A stretch of DNA of 64,000 nucleotides. Origin: Hoyosella sp. YIM 151337. GTDB taxonomy: Bacteria; Actinomycetota; Actinomycetes; Mycobacteriales; Mycobacteriaceae. Location: positions 186,001 to 250,000 of the forward strand of contig NZ_JAPEIQ010000030.1 of assembly GCF_026041215.1 (NCBI RefSeq), given 5' to 3'. Of this stretch, positions 19,831-30,853 are shown piece after piece (position 1 is the first letter of the stretch; every line of letters begins with the position of its first letter). A model generated the notes under the pieces. The model had not been told where the DNA came from. It did not search any database and saw nothing but the letters and a program-made list of their open reading frames with translations. Made by a program: the position numbers and the translations under genes.

Positions 19831-22800
19831 TCAGCGTCGCGCTGTGAATCTCAGTTCGTTGATGCTTGATTGCATCCGTCCATCGGCTTCACTGAGTTCG
19901 TCGATCCAGATCAGCAAATATCGACTTGCCTCTGTGGCGCTCAGTGGAATCCGAGTGACCTCATCCTCAAGAACAGCGGTACCGAGAACATCCGTGGAAT
20001 TCAGCGTGGGGTCGGTGCTGTCGGCGCTGCGAATTTCGACATTCGACCCCACCCGATCAGTCCGAACCTCCACCTGTGAGATCTCGAAGGCGTCATCGAA
20101 CGACACGATGAGTCCGACACCGCTCTTGAACGCCGGGAACTGCTGGAAGTACTGGGAAGTCGTCCAGGCGGTGTCAGGGTCACCGTCGATGGCTAGACCA
20201 GCACTTCCTGGGTTGTCAGGCTGCTGCTCAGGAGAAAACACCGTCACATTCGAGGGAAACACAGAGAACGTGACTTGACGTGCTTGTCCCTGCGCATCAG
20301 GTGCACCTTCCTCCGTGGTGAAGCCTAGAGGCTGTCGCGAGATCGGCGTATTCGGACCCGAACCCATGAGTAGCTGTGTCAGCTGACTGATCGCTATGGT
20401 CAAGATCAATACGGTGCCGATCGCAAGTAGCGTAAGCACAGCAACGACGCGGATTGACCGGCGCCGCCGCTCCTCCGGTGTCATCAGGACGGCCTGCGGC
20501 TTGATGCGGACGGCGCGGGGCCGCACTTTGGCCTGGCTCGCACGGATTACCGGGATCATGTCGGTCGCCTGATCCGCCATGGTCGCCTGGTCGAGGATTT
20601 GCTGCACCGTCGCAGCAGTACGAATGCCACTGCTCGGCTGTAGTGCCCGCAACGCGACAGCCGAAATCTCGTAGGGCACCTCCGGGCGAATACGACGCGG
20701 ATCAACCGGTGCGCCGTCACTTCCGAGTTCTGCGGCAGGCAGGCCGCCCACCGTTTCCCCAGCTTGCGCGAAGGAGGCGCCGGAATGGCTGCGATCCGCG
20801 CGCGCATGCGCGAGAACCGGTCCGGGATCGGCCAGCGGCCAGTGCCCGGTTACGAGCGTGTACAGCGCGGCACCGAGCCCGTGCACATCGGAGTACTGAT
20901 CAGCATCAGCGGCGGTACCTGGGAATGCGAGGACAGCGTCACCCGCCGAATTGATTCTGATTCGGTCAGGATGGTCAATCGACAGTGCGGTACCGGAGCG
21001 GTGGGCCGCTTCAGCCGCGCCGGCCAGCGTCCGGATTGCCCGTGCGGCTCCGGCCGGTGACGGGTTCGTCCGCGCTATCTCACCGAGCGACTGTCCAGGC
21101 GTCCACTCAGCAATGACGATGCCGCCAGCACGGCCTTTGACGACATCGAGAACACGCGCAAGGCCTGGTGAATCTAGCTTTGCCAAACGCAGAGTGCGCG
21201 CAAGCAGAACATCGTGGCGCTCCCCACCGTGTTCAGACTCCGCAGTCGTGGCGGCGGTGACGAATGTCAGCGCCACATCGCGCTCCAGCTTGAGATCCCA
21301 GGCCTGCCAGAAGCGCAACCCGCGCGCGCGGCCATGTTCTTCCACCAGCCGGTAGCGACCCCCGGCCACGATCGTGCCCGGAATCAAACGTGGCCGCCGC
21401 GTGCCCGCAGAGCTCGTCAGACCATGATCTTCCTCGTGATGACCTGCACTTTCCGGGGCGTGGGACTCTCCCGCGTGCTTGTCACCCTGCTGTTGTGGGG
21501 CCGGAGCGTTCTCCAGCTCTGTCGGGGCGTCAGTTGAGTCCTTCATGTTTATTCCTTCAGCCACACCGGGTGACACGTTCGCACGGGTGTCGGAGTTGCT
21601 TTGTTCGCTTTGCTTCGTGTGTTCCGGCCCAGCGTACGGCAGGTTGGGCCGGGAATGAGGGTGCTGTTGCGGAGCGTCTACGGATTCGTTGTTTCCGCTA
21701 CCGTGCGCGAGCGGCTTAGCCGGCTTTCGGCGCACCCGTCCCACGATGCGAACGACGAGCCCCCACACGAGCTTTACCTCGGGTACCCCCAGTTTGTGGA
21801 GGATCGTGAAGGTGACACCGAAAATGATGACGGCTGCGTAGAACACGGCCGCGAAGTCTCCCAGTCGTCCCCAACTCTGGAAGACCTCGTTCGTGCTGAA
21901 CAGCAGCGTTAGCACCAGCCAGACCGCCGCGCCGCTGACCGCAGCCGCGAAGACGACGAACATCGAGCTGAAGGTGTAGCGAAGCTGCAGTGGCCCGAGA
22001 CTGCGCCGCAGCAGGAAAGCGCCTACAACGGCGCCCGCCACGAAGCCAGCACCGTTGGCGAAGTGCAGCAACGCCACTACTTGAGAGGGGTCATTCGCGA
22101 TCTGCGGGGCCAGTAGCGACAGGACAATTTTGACGCTCGTGATACCGACGATGATCAGGTTCGGGATCCATGCTTGATGACGTGCGTAGAAGACGCGGAG
22201 GTGCAGCAGCACCAGAGCATAAGGGACGAGGGTGAACGCAGATAATGCCAGGGTATCGCCCAGAACGGAGGCTTCTTCGGGAGTGAAGTTGTTGACCGCG
22301 AACACGCCCTGCGCGATCGGGTGCGCGGCCACCATCAGGAAGATGATCACCGGAATGAGCGCGACCATCGTGATGCGAGTCGCCGTCGTCAGATCGTTGA
22401 CGACGGCTCTATTGTCACCAGCGGCCGCATTGCGGCTCATCCGCGGCATGATTGCGGTGAGGATCGCGACGCCCAACACGCCGTATGGCACCTGTAGAAA
22501 TAGCCATACGGTCGTGTAGATCAAAGCTGCGCCCTCGGAGGATCCGGACGCGACATTCATTGTGACGATAAGCCCAAGCTGGCTGATCGCCACGTACACG
22601 ATGATCGCGAGCGCCATATTGCCGAACTTCTTGAGGCGGTCGTCGAGACCCCAAAGCGGCCGCAACGGGACGTTGGCACGCCGTAGGGCCGGCCACAACA
22701 CGAGCACTTGTGCGACGACGCCGAGCGTCGTCCCAACCCCAAGGAAGAGAACTTCTTGCGCAGAGAGGTCGTCGGGCTGGTTCCAGATGACGTAGTAGCC

Positions 22801-23745
22801 GGCGAGCGTCGCGATCGCGATGATGTTATTGACGACGGGGGCCCAGGCGCCGGGCCCGAACACGCCGCGAGTGTTGAGTACGGCCGCGAAAACGGCCGTT
22901 AGCCCATAGAACATGATTTGCGGCAGCAAGAGGTACGCGAAAGCCGTGGCCAGACCTTCGTGTACCACAGACTCGGTTTTGTTGAGGATCAGCCTCACCA
23001 GCAGCGGCGCGCACAGGGTTGCCACGACAGTCGCACCCAGCAGGATTGTGCCTGCCAGTGTGATCAGCTGGCGAGTGAAGCGTTCACCGCCGTCCGCGTC
23101 CTCGCGTTCGGCACGCACGAGTACCGGCACGACGATCGCCGCGAGAACCGCACCAAGTACAAGTTCCGCGACCATGTTCGGTAACTGATTCGCGACGCTG
23201 AATGCGTCTCCTGCGATGGCACCAAGAACGCCAACAAGCAGCACCGTACGGATGAGTCCGGTCACACGGCTGATGAACGTGGGGATCGCCATGGAGCCGG
23301 TCGACCGAAGCAGCGTCCGATCATCATTCCTGTTCGCGGGCGGGCCTCCCGGAGCTGCGGGCATGTCGCCGGGCAGCTGCGGACCAGCGGTAAGGCCGTT
23401 TTTACCAGGCCCGGTCACGGGCGCGGTCGGGGCAGCGGGCATGTCCGCGGTCATGGGTTTCGGGGTGGTCTTACTGGCAGATGCGTGCGCCTGCGGCACG
23501 GGCGCCGGCGTACCCAGAGCGGTTGGCCGTGCGTCCCGTGCTCGTGACTGCGGGAGGGTGTGGCCGCGCTCGTGACGGTGGGTAACGCGCGCACTCCGAC
23601 GGTAGAGGGATTCCGGGTACCGTTCCCACGGGGCGCGCGAGGTTGCCGATGGCACCGGTGGCGCCGAGCCGGACTCGGTAGTGTCATCGCTGACGCCGTC
23701 TTCGCTGCGCGAAACGGAGCCGTCGTACGGCGTGCCATCCGTCAT
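19831..23745 (-). CDS. murJ: MurJ lipid II flippase fused to a pseudokinase
   Basis: Membrane protein that moves lipid II across the cytoplasmic membrane; the homologue is Rv3910. The 1304 residues fall into a Pro/Ala-rich cytoplasmic leader (1-145), the 14-helix MurJ/MviN domain (about 146-670), a linker, a protein-kinase-like domain (about 790-1085), one membrane segment (about 1125-1147) and a discoidin-like extracytoplasmic domain (about 1165-1304). The kinase domain is inactive by motif: the catalytic HRD loop reads IDHPDRIRI and the DFG reads AFPGT. In mycobacteria the homologue binds FhaA after PknB phosphorylation. It overlaps the DUF6049 gene by four bases. Confidence 0.93.
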   Translation of the reverse strand: MTDGTPYDGSVSRSEDGVSDDTTESGSAPPVPSATSRAPWERYPESLYRRSARVTHRHERGHTLPQSRARDARPTALGTPAPVPQAHASASKTTPKPMTADMPAAPTAPVTGPGKNGLTAGPQLPGDMPAAPGGPPANRNDDRTLLRSTGSMAIPTFISRVTGLIRTVLLVGVLGAIAGDAFSVANQLPNMVAELVLGAVLAAIVVPVLVRAEREDADGGERFTRQLITLAGTILLGATVVATLCAPLLVRLILNKTESVVHEGLATAFAYLLLPQIMFYGLTAVFAAVLNTRGVFGPGAWAPVVNNIIAIATLAGYYVIWNQPDDLSAQEVLFLGVGTTLGVVAQVLVLWPALRRANVPLRPLWGLDDRLKKFGNMALAIIVYVAISQLGLIVTMNVASGSSEGAALIYTTVWLFLQVPYGVLGVAILTAIMPRMSRNAAAGDNRAVVNDLTTATRITMVALIPVIIFLMVAAHPIAQGVFAVNNFTPEEASVLGDTLALSAFTLVPYALVLLHLRVFYARHQAWIPNLIIVGITSVKIVLSLLAPQIANDPSQVVALLHFANGAGFVAGAVVGAFLLRRSLGPLQLRYTFSSMFVVFAAAVSGAAVWLVLTLLFSTNEVFQSWGRLGDFAAVFYAAVIIFGVTFTILHKLGVPEVKLVWGLVVRIVGRVRRKPAKPLAHGSGNNESVDAPQQHPHSRPNLPYAGPEHTKQSEQSNSDTRANVSPGVAEGINMKDSTDAPTELENAPAPQQQGDKHAGESHAPESAGHHEEDHGLTSSAGTRRPRLIPGTIVAGGRYRLVEEHGRARGLRFWQAWDLKLERDVALTFVTAATTAESEHGGERHDVLLARTLRLAKLDSPGLARVLDVVKGRAGGIVIAEWTPGQSLGEIARTNPSPAGAARAIRTLAGAAEAAHRSGTALSIDHPDRIRINSAGDAVLAFPGTAADADQYSDVHGLGAALYTLVTGHWPLADPGPVLAHARADRSHSGASFAQAGETVGGLPAAELGSDGAPVDPRRIRPEVPYEISAVALRALQPSSGIRTAATVQQILDQATMADQATDMIPVIRASQAKVRPRAVRIKPQAVLMTPEERRRRSIRVVAVLTLLAIGTVLILTIAISQLTQLLMGSGPNTPISRQPLGFTTEEGAPDAQGQARQVTFSVFPSNVTVFSPEQQPDNPGSAGLAIDGDPDTAWTTSQYFQQFPAFKSGVGLIVSFDDAFEISQVEVRTDRVGSNVEIRSADSTDPTLNSTDVLGTAVLEDEVTRIPLSATEASRYLLIWIDELSEADGRMQSSINELRFTARR

Positions 23746-26225
23746 GGGTGTTCGTGACCTTCATCAGCAGGATCGGGCTGACCGCGGAAGCGATGCCACA
23801 GCCGGCGTCCAGCGAGCGCCAGCAGCAGCGCCCCGGCGCATGCGGTCAGGATCGTCATTATTTGTCCGTACGCGGTGGAGCGTACCGATATGCGGATGGC
23901 TTCTCCGAGTACATGGTGGTCCGGTGTGGTGAGTTGAATATCGACCGCGAACTGTCGCGTGTGACTCACCTCCGTGGGGATAGAGAGTTGGCGATGACTG
24001 CGGGCCGGCAATTGCTCGACGCCGAGGTCGACGATATTCACCCCGGGCGGGGCTGAAGTCAGTAGTCGCACCTGCACAGGAACTGGCAGGTCGTTACGAG
24101 CGACCAGCAATAACGGGCTCTGCCCTGAAGCCAGTGTGTACACACCCCCCGGATTCAGCACCGTGACTTGAGTGTGCAGGTAGTTCAGCGTCTCTTGCAC
24201 CGCGGTAAGCCGCAAGCGCGCGGCACTGTCAGCGGCGGCATGACTCGTACTGCCGTCAGCATCTATCACCCGACGATCCGCCGCACTGAGCGCGCGCAGT
24301 AGGTCCCCCCACAGCGGCGCTAGGTAAGCCTCCGGAGTCAACGGGTTTGCCGGATCGGCGACCAATGCGGAGCGCAGATGCTCGAGCTTGCTGGTGGTAG
24401 CGCTAAGAGGCTCGAGCACGTCGTCGGCGATCCGGTCGGCATCGTTTTGGGTGGGATACTGCACGATCGCGTCCGGGTTGTCCCCGCGCGCGGCTTCGGC
24501 CGCGATGTCACCGAGAAACGCAGGTGCGATCAGGCCGGCGCCGATCAGATCCGCCAGGGTTCGCAACAGGGCTGAACCCTCGGTTGGATCGAGCTCCCAG
24601 TTCTGTGGCGGCACGACGAGCAGGGGTTCAGGGACTTCAGTACCGTTTTGCGGATCGTCCGCGACGGCAGGAGCAAGCGCGGGCCAAACAAGGGCGCCGA
24701 GGCCATCATGCATTCGCTGGATTCGTGGCACCTCGGCGGCAGCCCGGGCGTCACCCGTCACGAACGAAGGCACCTGTGGTGCCCCGCCCACCGCGGCCAT
24801 TGCGCTGGCTGTGACGGGGTCGAACAGCGCGGCGGACAGTGCCCGATCGGGCTGGCTGGCAGTCGGCAAACTGATCCGCGCAAATGCCCTTCGTTGCTCG
24901 TCAGAAGTAGTCTGGACCACTTGGTTGCGCGCCAGCAGCACGGTGCCACCGATGGTGCTCGCGAGCATGCCCGCGCTCCGCTCGCTGAGCAGCCCCGCCT
25001 CGGGCAGTGTCACTGACCGAACCGGCTCTGCGCCGAGTACAGCCGCGAGAATGTCGTCGGGCGCCACGAGCGCCTGGGCGGAGAAGCCTGCATTGCCGAG
25101 CCGTGCGATGGCTTCGAGGTCGACTTGCGCATACGGCAGCGAGACCGTGCAGATTTCACCCGCGAGGGCACGGAGGCGTTCGAGCCACTCCGCTGCAGCT
25201 TCAGTGCCCGTCCCCGGCCGCGTCGGTCCGATCGGGTCGTTCGGATCCATGAGTACCTGGTAGCCCCGCTGCATCGCGTCCACAGCAATAAGGAGATCAG
25301 GATCGATCGCGAGGCACAGCGCGTCGGCGACTTGCGCGGCAGAAGGCGCTCCCCGCGCGGTGGCCTCTTCTACGGATCGCAGTGCGGTGTCGAGCCGCCC
25401 CCCGGCCCGTATTGAATCGGCGAGGGAATCATCGAGCAGCCGTGTATTGCGCACATCACCGGTGCCGCCCGGGGCGATCCGGGGCGTTTCGGCGAGCGGC
25501 CAGAGCATCGTTAGAGGCAACGGGTCACGCGCCGTCGGCGCGACCGGTGCCTCGGAGACCGCAGCTGCTCCGCTCGCCGTGTTGGGCGAGTCGGTATCCG
25601 GGGCCGCGGACTCGCTGTCGGATCGGGGAAGGCCCAGCACGGGAAGCAGGAACCGGGCCTCGTCCGAGCGCAGGCCCGCACCCGTAACGGTCGCAGCAGT
25701 GGTGCTAACGAGAAGCGGATACACGCCGGGCTGAGCGATGTGCAGCGCGTTGCCTGCTTCGGAGCGGTAAGGAAAGGTGATCGTGAAACGCGCAGACTCC
25801 CCAGGTTCAAGCTCGGTGGCAACAGGAACAGTCGGCGTTATTATGCGGTAGTCCGCCTCTGTCAGGTTCGCTGTGCGCCGGAGCTCTGGCTGGGAGCTCA
25901 CTGCAGCGGCGCGCTGCAGCCGGACAGCAACGGTGCGTAAGGTGCCCGAAGTGGTGTTCGTGATGGTGCCCGTAACTACCAGGGTGGGGGCCGAATCCAC
26001 TGTAACCACCGCGGGTGAGATCGAATCGAGAGTGACGCTGAGCGGTGCGAGAGCAGCTCCGTCCGTGTCGATTACTCCGTCGGGTTGCGCGCCGGCAGTT
26101 ATCGGCGCGCCGGCGAGGAGGATGACCAAACCAGCCAGAAACGCGCAGAGCGTCCGGCACGCGTTTCGACGGGAGCTGCCTGGGAGCCTCGCGGTGCCGG
26201 GCAGCGGTGTATCCAGTGATGTCAT
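23742..26225 (-). CDS. Large secreted, membrane-anchored protein, DUF6049 family (Rv3909 homologue)
   Basis: An 827-residue protein between murJ and mutT4, the place of Rv3909. It has an N-terminal signal segment (about 24-46, ending ITAGAQ), a long extracytoplasmic part and a C-terminal membrane anchor (about 785-805, [18 protein letters not shown]) with a short basic tail. The early part has a beta-rich look ([26 protein letters not shown]). No enzymatic motif was recognised. Stop and start overlaps of four bases on both sides link mutT4, this gene and murJ in translation. A cell-envelope role is inferred from the neighbours only. Confidence 0.88.
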   Translation of the reverse strand: MTSLDTPLPGTARLPGSSRRNACRTLCAFLAGLVILLAGAPITAGAQPDGVIDTDGAALAPLSVTLDSISPAVVTVDSAPTLVVTGTITNTTSGTLRTVAVRLQRAAAVSSQPELRRTANLTEADYRIITPTVPVATELEPGESARFTITFPYRSEAGNALHIAQPGVYPLLVSTTAATVTGAGLRSDEARFLLPVLGLPRSDSESAAPDTDSPNTASGAAAVSEAPVAPTARDPLPLTMLWPLAETPRIAPGGTGDVRNTRLLDDSLADSIRAGGRLDTALRSVEEATARGAPSAAQVADALCLAIDPDLLIAVDAMQRGYQVLMDPNDPIGPTRPGTGTEAAAEWLERLRALAGEICTVSLPYAQVDLEAIARLGNAGFSAQALVAPDDILAAVLGAEPVRSVTLPEAGLLSERSAGMLASTIGGTVLLARNQVVQTTSDEQRRAFARISLPTASQPDRALSAALFDPVTASAMAAVGGAPQVPSFVTGDARAAAEVPRIQRMHDGLGALVWPALAPAVADDPQNGTEVPEPLLVVPPQNWELDPTEGSALLRTLADLIGAGLIAPAFLGDIAAEAARGDNPDAIVQYPTQNDADRIADDVLEPLSATTSKLEHLRSALVADPANPLTPEAYLAPLWGDLLRALSAADRRVIDADGSTSHAAADSAARLRLTAVQETLNYLHTQVTVLNPGGVYTLASGQSPLLLVARNDLPVPVQVRLLTSAPPGVNIVDLGVEQLPARSHRQLSIPTEVSHTRQFAVDIQLTTPDHHVLGEAIRISVRSTAYGQIMTILTACAGALLLALAGRRLWHRFRGQPDPADEGHEHP

Positions 26226-27139
26226 GTCGATGGTTGATCCGGCTTTTCCGGGAGCTGCGCTGCTGGGCGACCTGCTGGTGGTTTGCGTGGCCGGGCGTGC
26301 TCAGCAGGATCGGTATTTGCTGCGCCGCTCGCATCGTCGTGATCAGGCATGACGGCGTTCGCAGCGTCTGCTGCCAGCGTGCGCAGGCCGTCGAGAGATG
26401 ATGCCATGCTGGCGATGAGTTCTGCGGCAAGGCGCGCCAGCTTGCGCTCGTCTGCGTATGCGAGGCGGGAATCGAGTTCTGAGAGCGGGACCCATGCGAC
26501 CTCAGAAACCTCGAGATCGGCGTCGGATAGCTCCCCGCCGAGGAACCGCATGAGGAAGTGGTGCACTGTCTTATGGACGCGCCGCCCCTCGGTGACGAAC
26601 CAGTAATCGATACTTCCGAGCGATGCAAGTACCCGGCCCTGAATGCCGGTTTCTTCAGCGACTTCCCGCATCGCGGTTTGCTCCGCGGTTTCACCTCGTT
26701 CGATATGCCCTTTCGGCAGCGACCAGAGTAAGCGGCCCCGCCGGTCGAGCCGTCCGATCAAAGCGGCGCGCAGCTTGTCGCGCCCCCCTTCCCATCCAGT
26801 GATGACGAGGCCTCCAGCGGAAGTTTCGCGCACTGTGCGGAGGCGGCGGCCCCGATTACTGCGGTGCTGGCCCGCTGTGGCGGGAGCCGGAGGCTTTGGG
26901 CGAGGCTTAGGCGTGGGGACGGAGCCGTTCTTAGCGCCTGCCTGTGTACTGTCAGACTTGCGTTCGGCTGAATGCGCCGACAGGCCAGGGTGCTTGTCTC
27001 TGTCGACGGTCGACTCAGAACTACTCGTGGAGGGCGTGCCCGGCTGTTCCTGAGCCGCGTGGCGCTGCCCGCGCCCGCCCCGGCGCCTGGGCCGGCGGCG
27101 GCGCGACTGCGGGTGCGCGGCTCGTTCATCGGGGGACAC
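26222..27139 (-). CDS. mutT4: NUDIX hydrolase, MutT4-like
   Basis: Hydrolase of nucleoside diphosphates linked to other groups; the Rv3908 homologue. The NUDIX box [23 protein letters not shown] lies at about 144-166 with the catalytic glutamates intact. The first 95 residues are basic and Pro/Ser-rich, an extension longer than in most family members. The C-terminal 30 residues are also low in complexity. The start is GTG 27139 with no clear ribosome binding site, so the N-terminus is uncertain. It begins the mutT4-DUF6049-murJ transcript. Confidence 0.92.
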   Translation of the reverse strand: MSPDERAAHPQSRRRRPRRRGGRGQRHAAQEQPGTPSTSSSESTVDRDKHPGLSAHSAERKSDSTQAGAKNGSVPTPKPRPKPPAPATAGQHRSNRGRRLRTVRETSAGGLVITGWEGGRDKLRAALIGRLDRRGRLLWSLPKGHIERGETAEQTAMREVAEETGIQGRVLASLGSIDYWFVTEGRRVHKTVHHFLMRFLGGELSDADLEVSEVAWVPLSELDSRLAYADERKLARLAAELIASMASSLDGLRTLAADAANAVMPDHDDASGAANTDPAEHARPRKPPAGRPAAQLPEKPDQPST

Positions 27140-27314
27140 TTTGTCATGGTAGCCGGAAGCATGCGTTCACCCGGTCAAGTAGCGTATGCCTGGCGTGCGC
27201 AGCATAGTGATCTGCGTAAATCACGTTCCGCGGCGCGTGAACGTGGGTGCCTGTCGATCAACCCACCACGGCCAACAATAGCCAGCATCACAAGTAACGG
27301 TAGGGTGTCTTGGC

Positions 27315-28784
27315 GTGGTTCCACTGGCGAACGATGGCACATACCCCGGAAACGCTGCGTCAGAAAGGCTGGCGGCGGCGGCCGTCGCGCTGCGCAAGTA
27401 TGATTCGCTGCTTGCCGAACTCGGCGCACGTTTCGGTGCGATGGGTAGCGAACTGCACCTCGTGGGCGGCTCGGTGCGTGATGCCCTCCTGGGCCGCCTG
27501 GGCACGGACCTGGACTTCACCACGGACGCACTGCCGGAGGCTGTCCGCGAGACTCTTCTCGGCTGGGCGGACGCCGTCTGGGATACCGGTATCGCGTTCG
27601 GCACGGTCAGCGCCCACAAGGGGGGCGTGCAGATCGAGATCACCACCTACCGTGCGGATTCGTACGACCGAATCGGGCGCAAACCGGACGTCAACTATGG
27701 GAGTTCGCTGCGCGATGACCTGGTTCGCCGCGACTTCCGCGTCAATGCGATGGCGGTCGAAATCACAGTGGCTGGCATTGGTGAATTCGCCGATCCGCTG
27801 GGTGGTTTGAACGACCTGGCCGCTGGTGTTCTCGACACACCTGGCGCGCCGGAGGATTCGTTTCACGATGATCCGCTGCGCATGCTGCGTGCGGCGCGAT
27901 TCGTGGCTCAGCTCGGGTTTACGCTGTCCGCACGTGTCGACGCCGCGATCAGGGATATGTCGGAGCAGATCAACCGGGTGACGGCGGAGCGCATTCGGGC
28001 TGAGCTCGACAAGCTTATGCTCGGCGCTGACCCTATTGCCGGCATCGAGGTCCTTGTTAACACTGGCATCGCCGATCGTGTCCTGCCGGAAGTACCGGCA
28101 ATGAAGCTGGAGATAGACGAACACCATCAGCACAAGGACGTCTACGCGCATTCGCTGACAGTGCTGCGGCAGGCTATGGAGCGGGAGGACGATGGCCCGG
28201 ACCTGGTGCTGCGCTGGGCAGCGCTCTTGCACGACATCGGTAAACCGGCGACGCGAAAGCACGAGCCAGGAGGCGGTGTCAGTTTCCACCATCACGAGGT
28301 GGTTGGAGCAAAGATGACGCGCAAGCGCATGCGCGCGCTGAAATACCCAAAACAGCTAATCGAAGATGTTTCGAGGCTGGTGTACTTGCATCTGCGGTTC
28401 CATGGTTATGGACGGGGCCAGTGGACGGATTCTGCTGTGCGCCGCTACGTCACTGACGCCGGCCCGCTCCTCAGCCGCTTGAATAAACTCGTTCGGGCGG
28501 ATTGCACCACTCGTAACAAGCGGCGCGCTATGGCCTTGCAGCGTGCGTACGATGACTTAGAGCAGCGCATTTCCGTTATTCAGGAGCGCGAGGATCTGGC
28601 CCGGATCCGGCCTGACCTTGACGGCAACGCGATCATGGAGCTCCTCGGTCTTTCCCCCGGCCCTGAGGTGGGTATGGCGTGGAAGTTCCTCAAGGAGTTG
28701 CGACTCGAGCGGGGACCCCTCAGCCGGGAGGAGGCGGAGGAAGCCTTGCTCGATTGGTGGCACAGCAAACCGCGGGCGGACTGA
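27315..28784 (+). CDS. pcnA: CCA tRNA nucleotidyltransferase
   Basis: Adds or repairs the CCA end of tRNA; the Rv3907c homologue (named pcnA there). The 489 residues show the class II nucleotidyltransferase signature LVGGSVRDALLGR (49-61) with the metal-binding DLDFTT (65-70), the R-x-D-F-R-V-N-A-M motif (about 139-147) and an HD domain (ALLHDIGKP). The GTG at 27315 follows AGGGTG. It is divergent from mutT4 across 175 bases and converges on the MFS gene with six bases between stops. Confidence 0.95.
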   Translation: MVPLANDGTYPGNAASERLAAAAVALRKYDSLLAELGARFGAMGSELHLVGGSVRDALLGRLGTDLDFTTDALPEAVRETLLGWADAVWDTGIAFGTVSAHKGGVQIEITTYRADSYDRIGRKPDVNYGSSLRDDLVRRDFRVNAMAVEITVAGIGEFADPLGGLNDLAAGVLDTPGAPEDSFHDDPLRMLRAARFVAQLGFTLSARVDAAIRDMSEQINRVTAERIRAELDKLMLGADPIAGIEVLVNTGIADRVLPEVPAMKLEIDEHHQHKDVYAHSLTVLRQAMEREDDGPDLVLRWAALLHDIGKPATRKHEPGGGVSFHHHEVVGAKMTRKRMRALKYPKQLIEDVSRLVYLHLRFHGYGRGQWTDSAVRRYVTDAGPLLSRLNKLVRADCTTRNKRRAMALQRAYDDLEQRISVIQEREDLARIRPDLDGNAIMELLGLSPGPEVGMAWKFLKELRLERGPLSREEAEEALLDWWHSKPRAD

Positions 28785-28790
28785 CATCTG

Positions 28791-30113
28791 TTAGCTGCGC
28801 CGCCACCATCTTCGGGCGGGTGGACGTCGCCGCGCATTGAGAGCGATCCCCACAAGGGCGAGGCAATAAATGACGGCGCCGCCGTATACCAGTGACACAG
28901 ACCTTCCGTCTGGGGCGACGAATGCGGCCGCCACCGCTATCGCGGCGACGAACGCGGCGTTGAACACCATGTCCTGCAGTGCGAAGACCCGGCCCCGTTT
29001 GTCATCGGTGATCTCGATCTGCATCGCGGCATCGCTGCAGAGTTTGATCGACTGACCAGCGATCCCTAACAGAAACGCTGCAAGGATCAGGGCGTCCTGC
29101 TCGAGTATGCGGACGAAGGCAAGTTGCGTGGTCAGTGCGAGGGCGACACCGAACACAATGGTGCGGGTCCGGCCGAGCAAGGGAATCAGGAAGGGGACGA
29201 GAACGGCCGCGAGCACCATGCCGCTGGCCGCTGCTGCGATCGCCAGACCGAATCCCGCGAGGCCACCAGGAAGGACGAGTGAACCCTCCGGGTCTTGCAG
29301 GATTAGCACCATAATCAGCGTGTTGATGCCGAATACGATGCGGTGTGCCCCCAGTGCCGAAAGGGCCGTGGTGACGCCTGGCGCGTCCCATACCGCGCGG
29401 GCGCCCGTCACGAGTCCTCTGGCGACGGCGGCGGCCTCAGTTCGCCAGGCTCGCGCCGAGCGGGCGAGGATCAGGGTGACGCGTCCTGGACCCAGTGCGC
29501 CTGCGCGGAACCCCCAGGCAGCGACGCCTGCCGCGACGGGTGCGACTACCGAAGTGGCCGTCGCGATTCCGGACCCAAAGTCCCCCTCCCCCACCACCGC
29601 GACAACGGCAATCGAAGCTGCCGCCCCAAGCCCCGCGAACCCGGCGCCGAGGGTGACGAGGACAGCATTCGTCGGGACGAGATATCGTGCGGCGACCACA
29701 TTTGGCAGCGACGCCGAGAGCCCGGCCAGAACGAATCGGCTAACGCCGATCGCGCCGAGTGCGATCAGAAGCAGCGTCGGTCCGTTGAGTGACGCGAACA
29801 GGACCGCGCTGGCCGCCAGGACGAGCACACATCGAACCACAGCTGCCCAGATGAGCACATTGCGGCGGTCCCACCGATCGAGCATTGTGCCAATGAACGG
29901 CCCAATGGCCGAGTAGGGCAGCAAGAGGACAACGAAACCCACCGCGATCGCTGCGGGCTCCGTCTGGCGTTCCGGGTTAAACAGGATCGCGCCGCCCAGA
30001 GCGGCCTGGAAAAACCCATCGCCAAACTGGTTTACCCAGCGTACGAAGGCGAGCCGGAGCAATCCCGGCGAGTGACGCAGCGCGTCAGCAAACTCGGATA
30101 GCCGACTTGTCAC
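28791..30113 (-). CDS. MFS transporter (Rv0037c-like)
   Basis: A 440-residue major facilitator with about 12 membrane segments starting at about residue 35. The MFS loop motif appears as GTMLDRWDRRNVLIWAA (about 74-90). The substrate cannot be read. It is divergent from the yqgE gene with overlapping upstream ends, as Rv0037c and Rv0038 are in M. tuberculosis. The C-terminus is basic. Confidence 0.9.
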   Translation of the reverse strand: MTSRLSEFADALRHSPGLLRLAFVRWVNQFGDGFFQAALGGAILFNPERQTEPAAIAVGFVVLLLPYSAIGPFIGTMLDRWDRRNVLIWAAVVRCVLVLAASAVLFASLNGPTLLLIALGAIGVSRFVLAGLSASLPNVVAARYLVPTNAVLVTLGAGFAGLGAAASIAVVAVVGEGDFGSGIATATSVVAPVAAGVAAWGFRAGALGPGRVTLILARSARAWRTEAAAVARGLVTGARAVWDAPGVTTALSALGAHRIVFGINTLIMVLILQDPEGSLVLPGGLAGFGLAIAAAASGMVLAAVLVPFLIPLLGRTRTIVFGVALALTTQLAFVRILEQDALILAAFLLGIAGQSIKLCSDAAMQIEITDDKRGRVFALQDMVFNAAFVAAIAVAAAFVAPDGRSVSLVYGGAVIYCLALVGIALNARRRPPARRWWRRS

Positions 30114-30247
30114 GCGCTTCCTGCCTCCCGCCCTGGTATCGGGCCCGATTGTCTCATCCAGTACGGCGAGCGGTTTCGGTCAGCGAATTCTCCTACAGAC
30201 ACCGCGTTCGTTACGAACGCGCCGCCCTCCGGTGCCATGATAGGGAT

Positions 30248-30853
30248 GTGTCGAGCTGGGAGGATCCCGAGGACTATCGGGCAAGACTTGATCGGACCGT
30301 GACGCCGGGAAGTCTCCTGCTGGCGTCAACCGAATTGCTAGAGCCGACCTTTCGGCGCACGGTCATATACATCATCGAGCACAACGAATCGGGCAGCCTT
30401 GGCGTGGTGCTGAACCGTCCCAGTGAGACGGCAGTGCATAACGTGCTGCCCCAATGGAGCGGGCTGTCGGCGCGGCCGAAGGCACTGTTTATCGGAGGCC
30501 CGGTGAAACGCGATTCTGCGATGTGTCTCGGGATCTTGAAACCAGGTGCGCTGCTGCGTGGCGTGGACGGGATACGTGCAATAGAAGGCCGCACGGTGAT
30601 GGTTGATCTTGATGCGGAACCAGAGCACATCGCGCCAATCGTTGAGGGCGTACGCGTCTTCGTTGGCTACGCTGGCTGGACGACGGGTCAGCTCGATTCG
30701 GAGCTGGCACGTGACGATTGGATGGTCATGCCCAGCCTGCCCGCGGACGTGCTCTCCCCTGCCCGGGCGGATTTGTGGGGCCGGGTACTCCGACGCCAAT
30801 CAGCCCCGCTGTCGATGCTCGCCACCCACCCGATTGAGCTCGATCGCAATTAG
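30248..30853 (+). CDS. YqgE/AlgH (UPF0301) family protein
   Basis: A 201-residue protein of unknown function, the Rv0038 homologue. Family blocks are PGSLLLASTELLEPTFRRTVIYI, SLGVVLNRPSE, LFIGGPV and VFVGYAGWTTGQLDSEL. The GTG at 30248 follows AGGGAT; the open frame continues to 30107 but that part overlaps the MFS gene and is not family-like. It ends directly against the lysine aminotransferase, tail to tail. Confidence 0.93.
   Translation: MSSWEDPEDYRARLDRTVTPGSLLLASTELLEPTFRRTVIYIIEHNESGSLGVVLNRPSETAVHNVLPQWSGLSARPKALFIGGPVKRDSAMCLGILKPGALLRGVDGIRAIEGRTVMVDLDAEPEHIAPIVEGVRVFVGYAGWTTGQLDSELARDDWMVMPSLPADVLSPARADLWGRVLRRQSAPLSMLATHPIELDRN

Noticed and set aside
27360-28295. 311-residue minus-strand ORF in pcnA
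   Set aside because: It is antisense to a well-conserved enzyme and shows no protein-like pattern.
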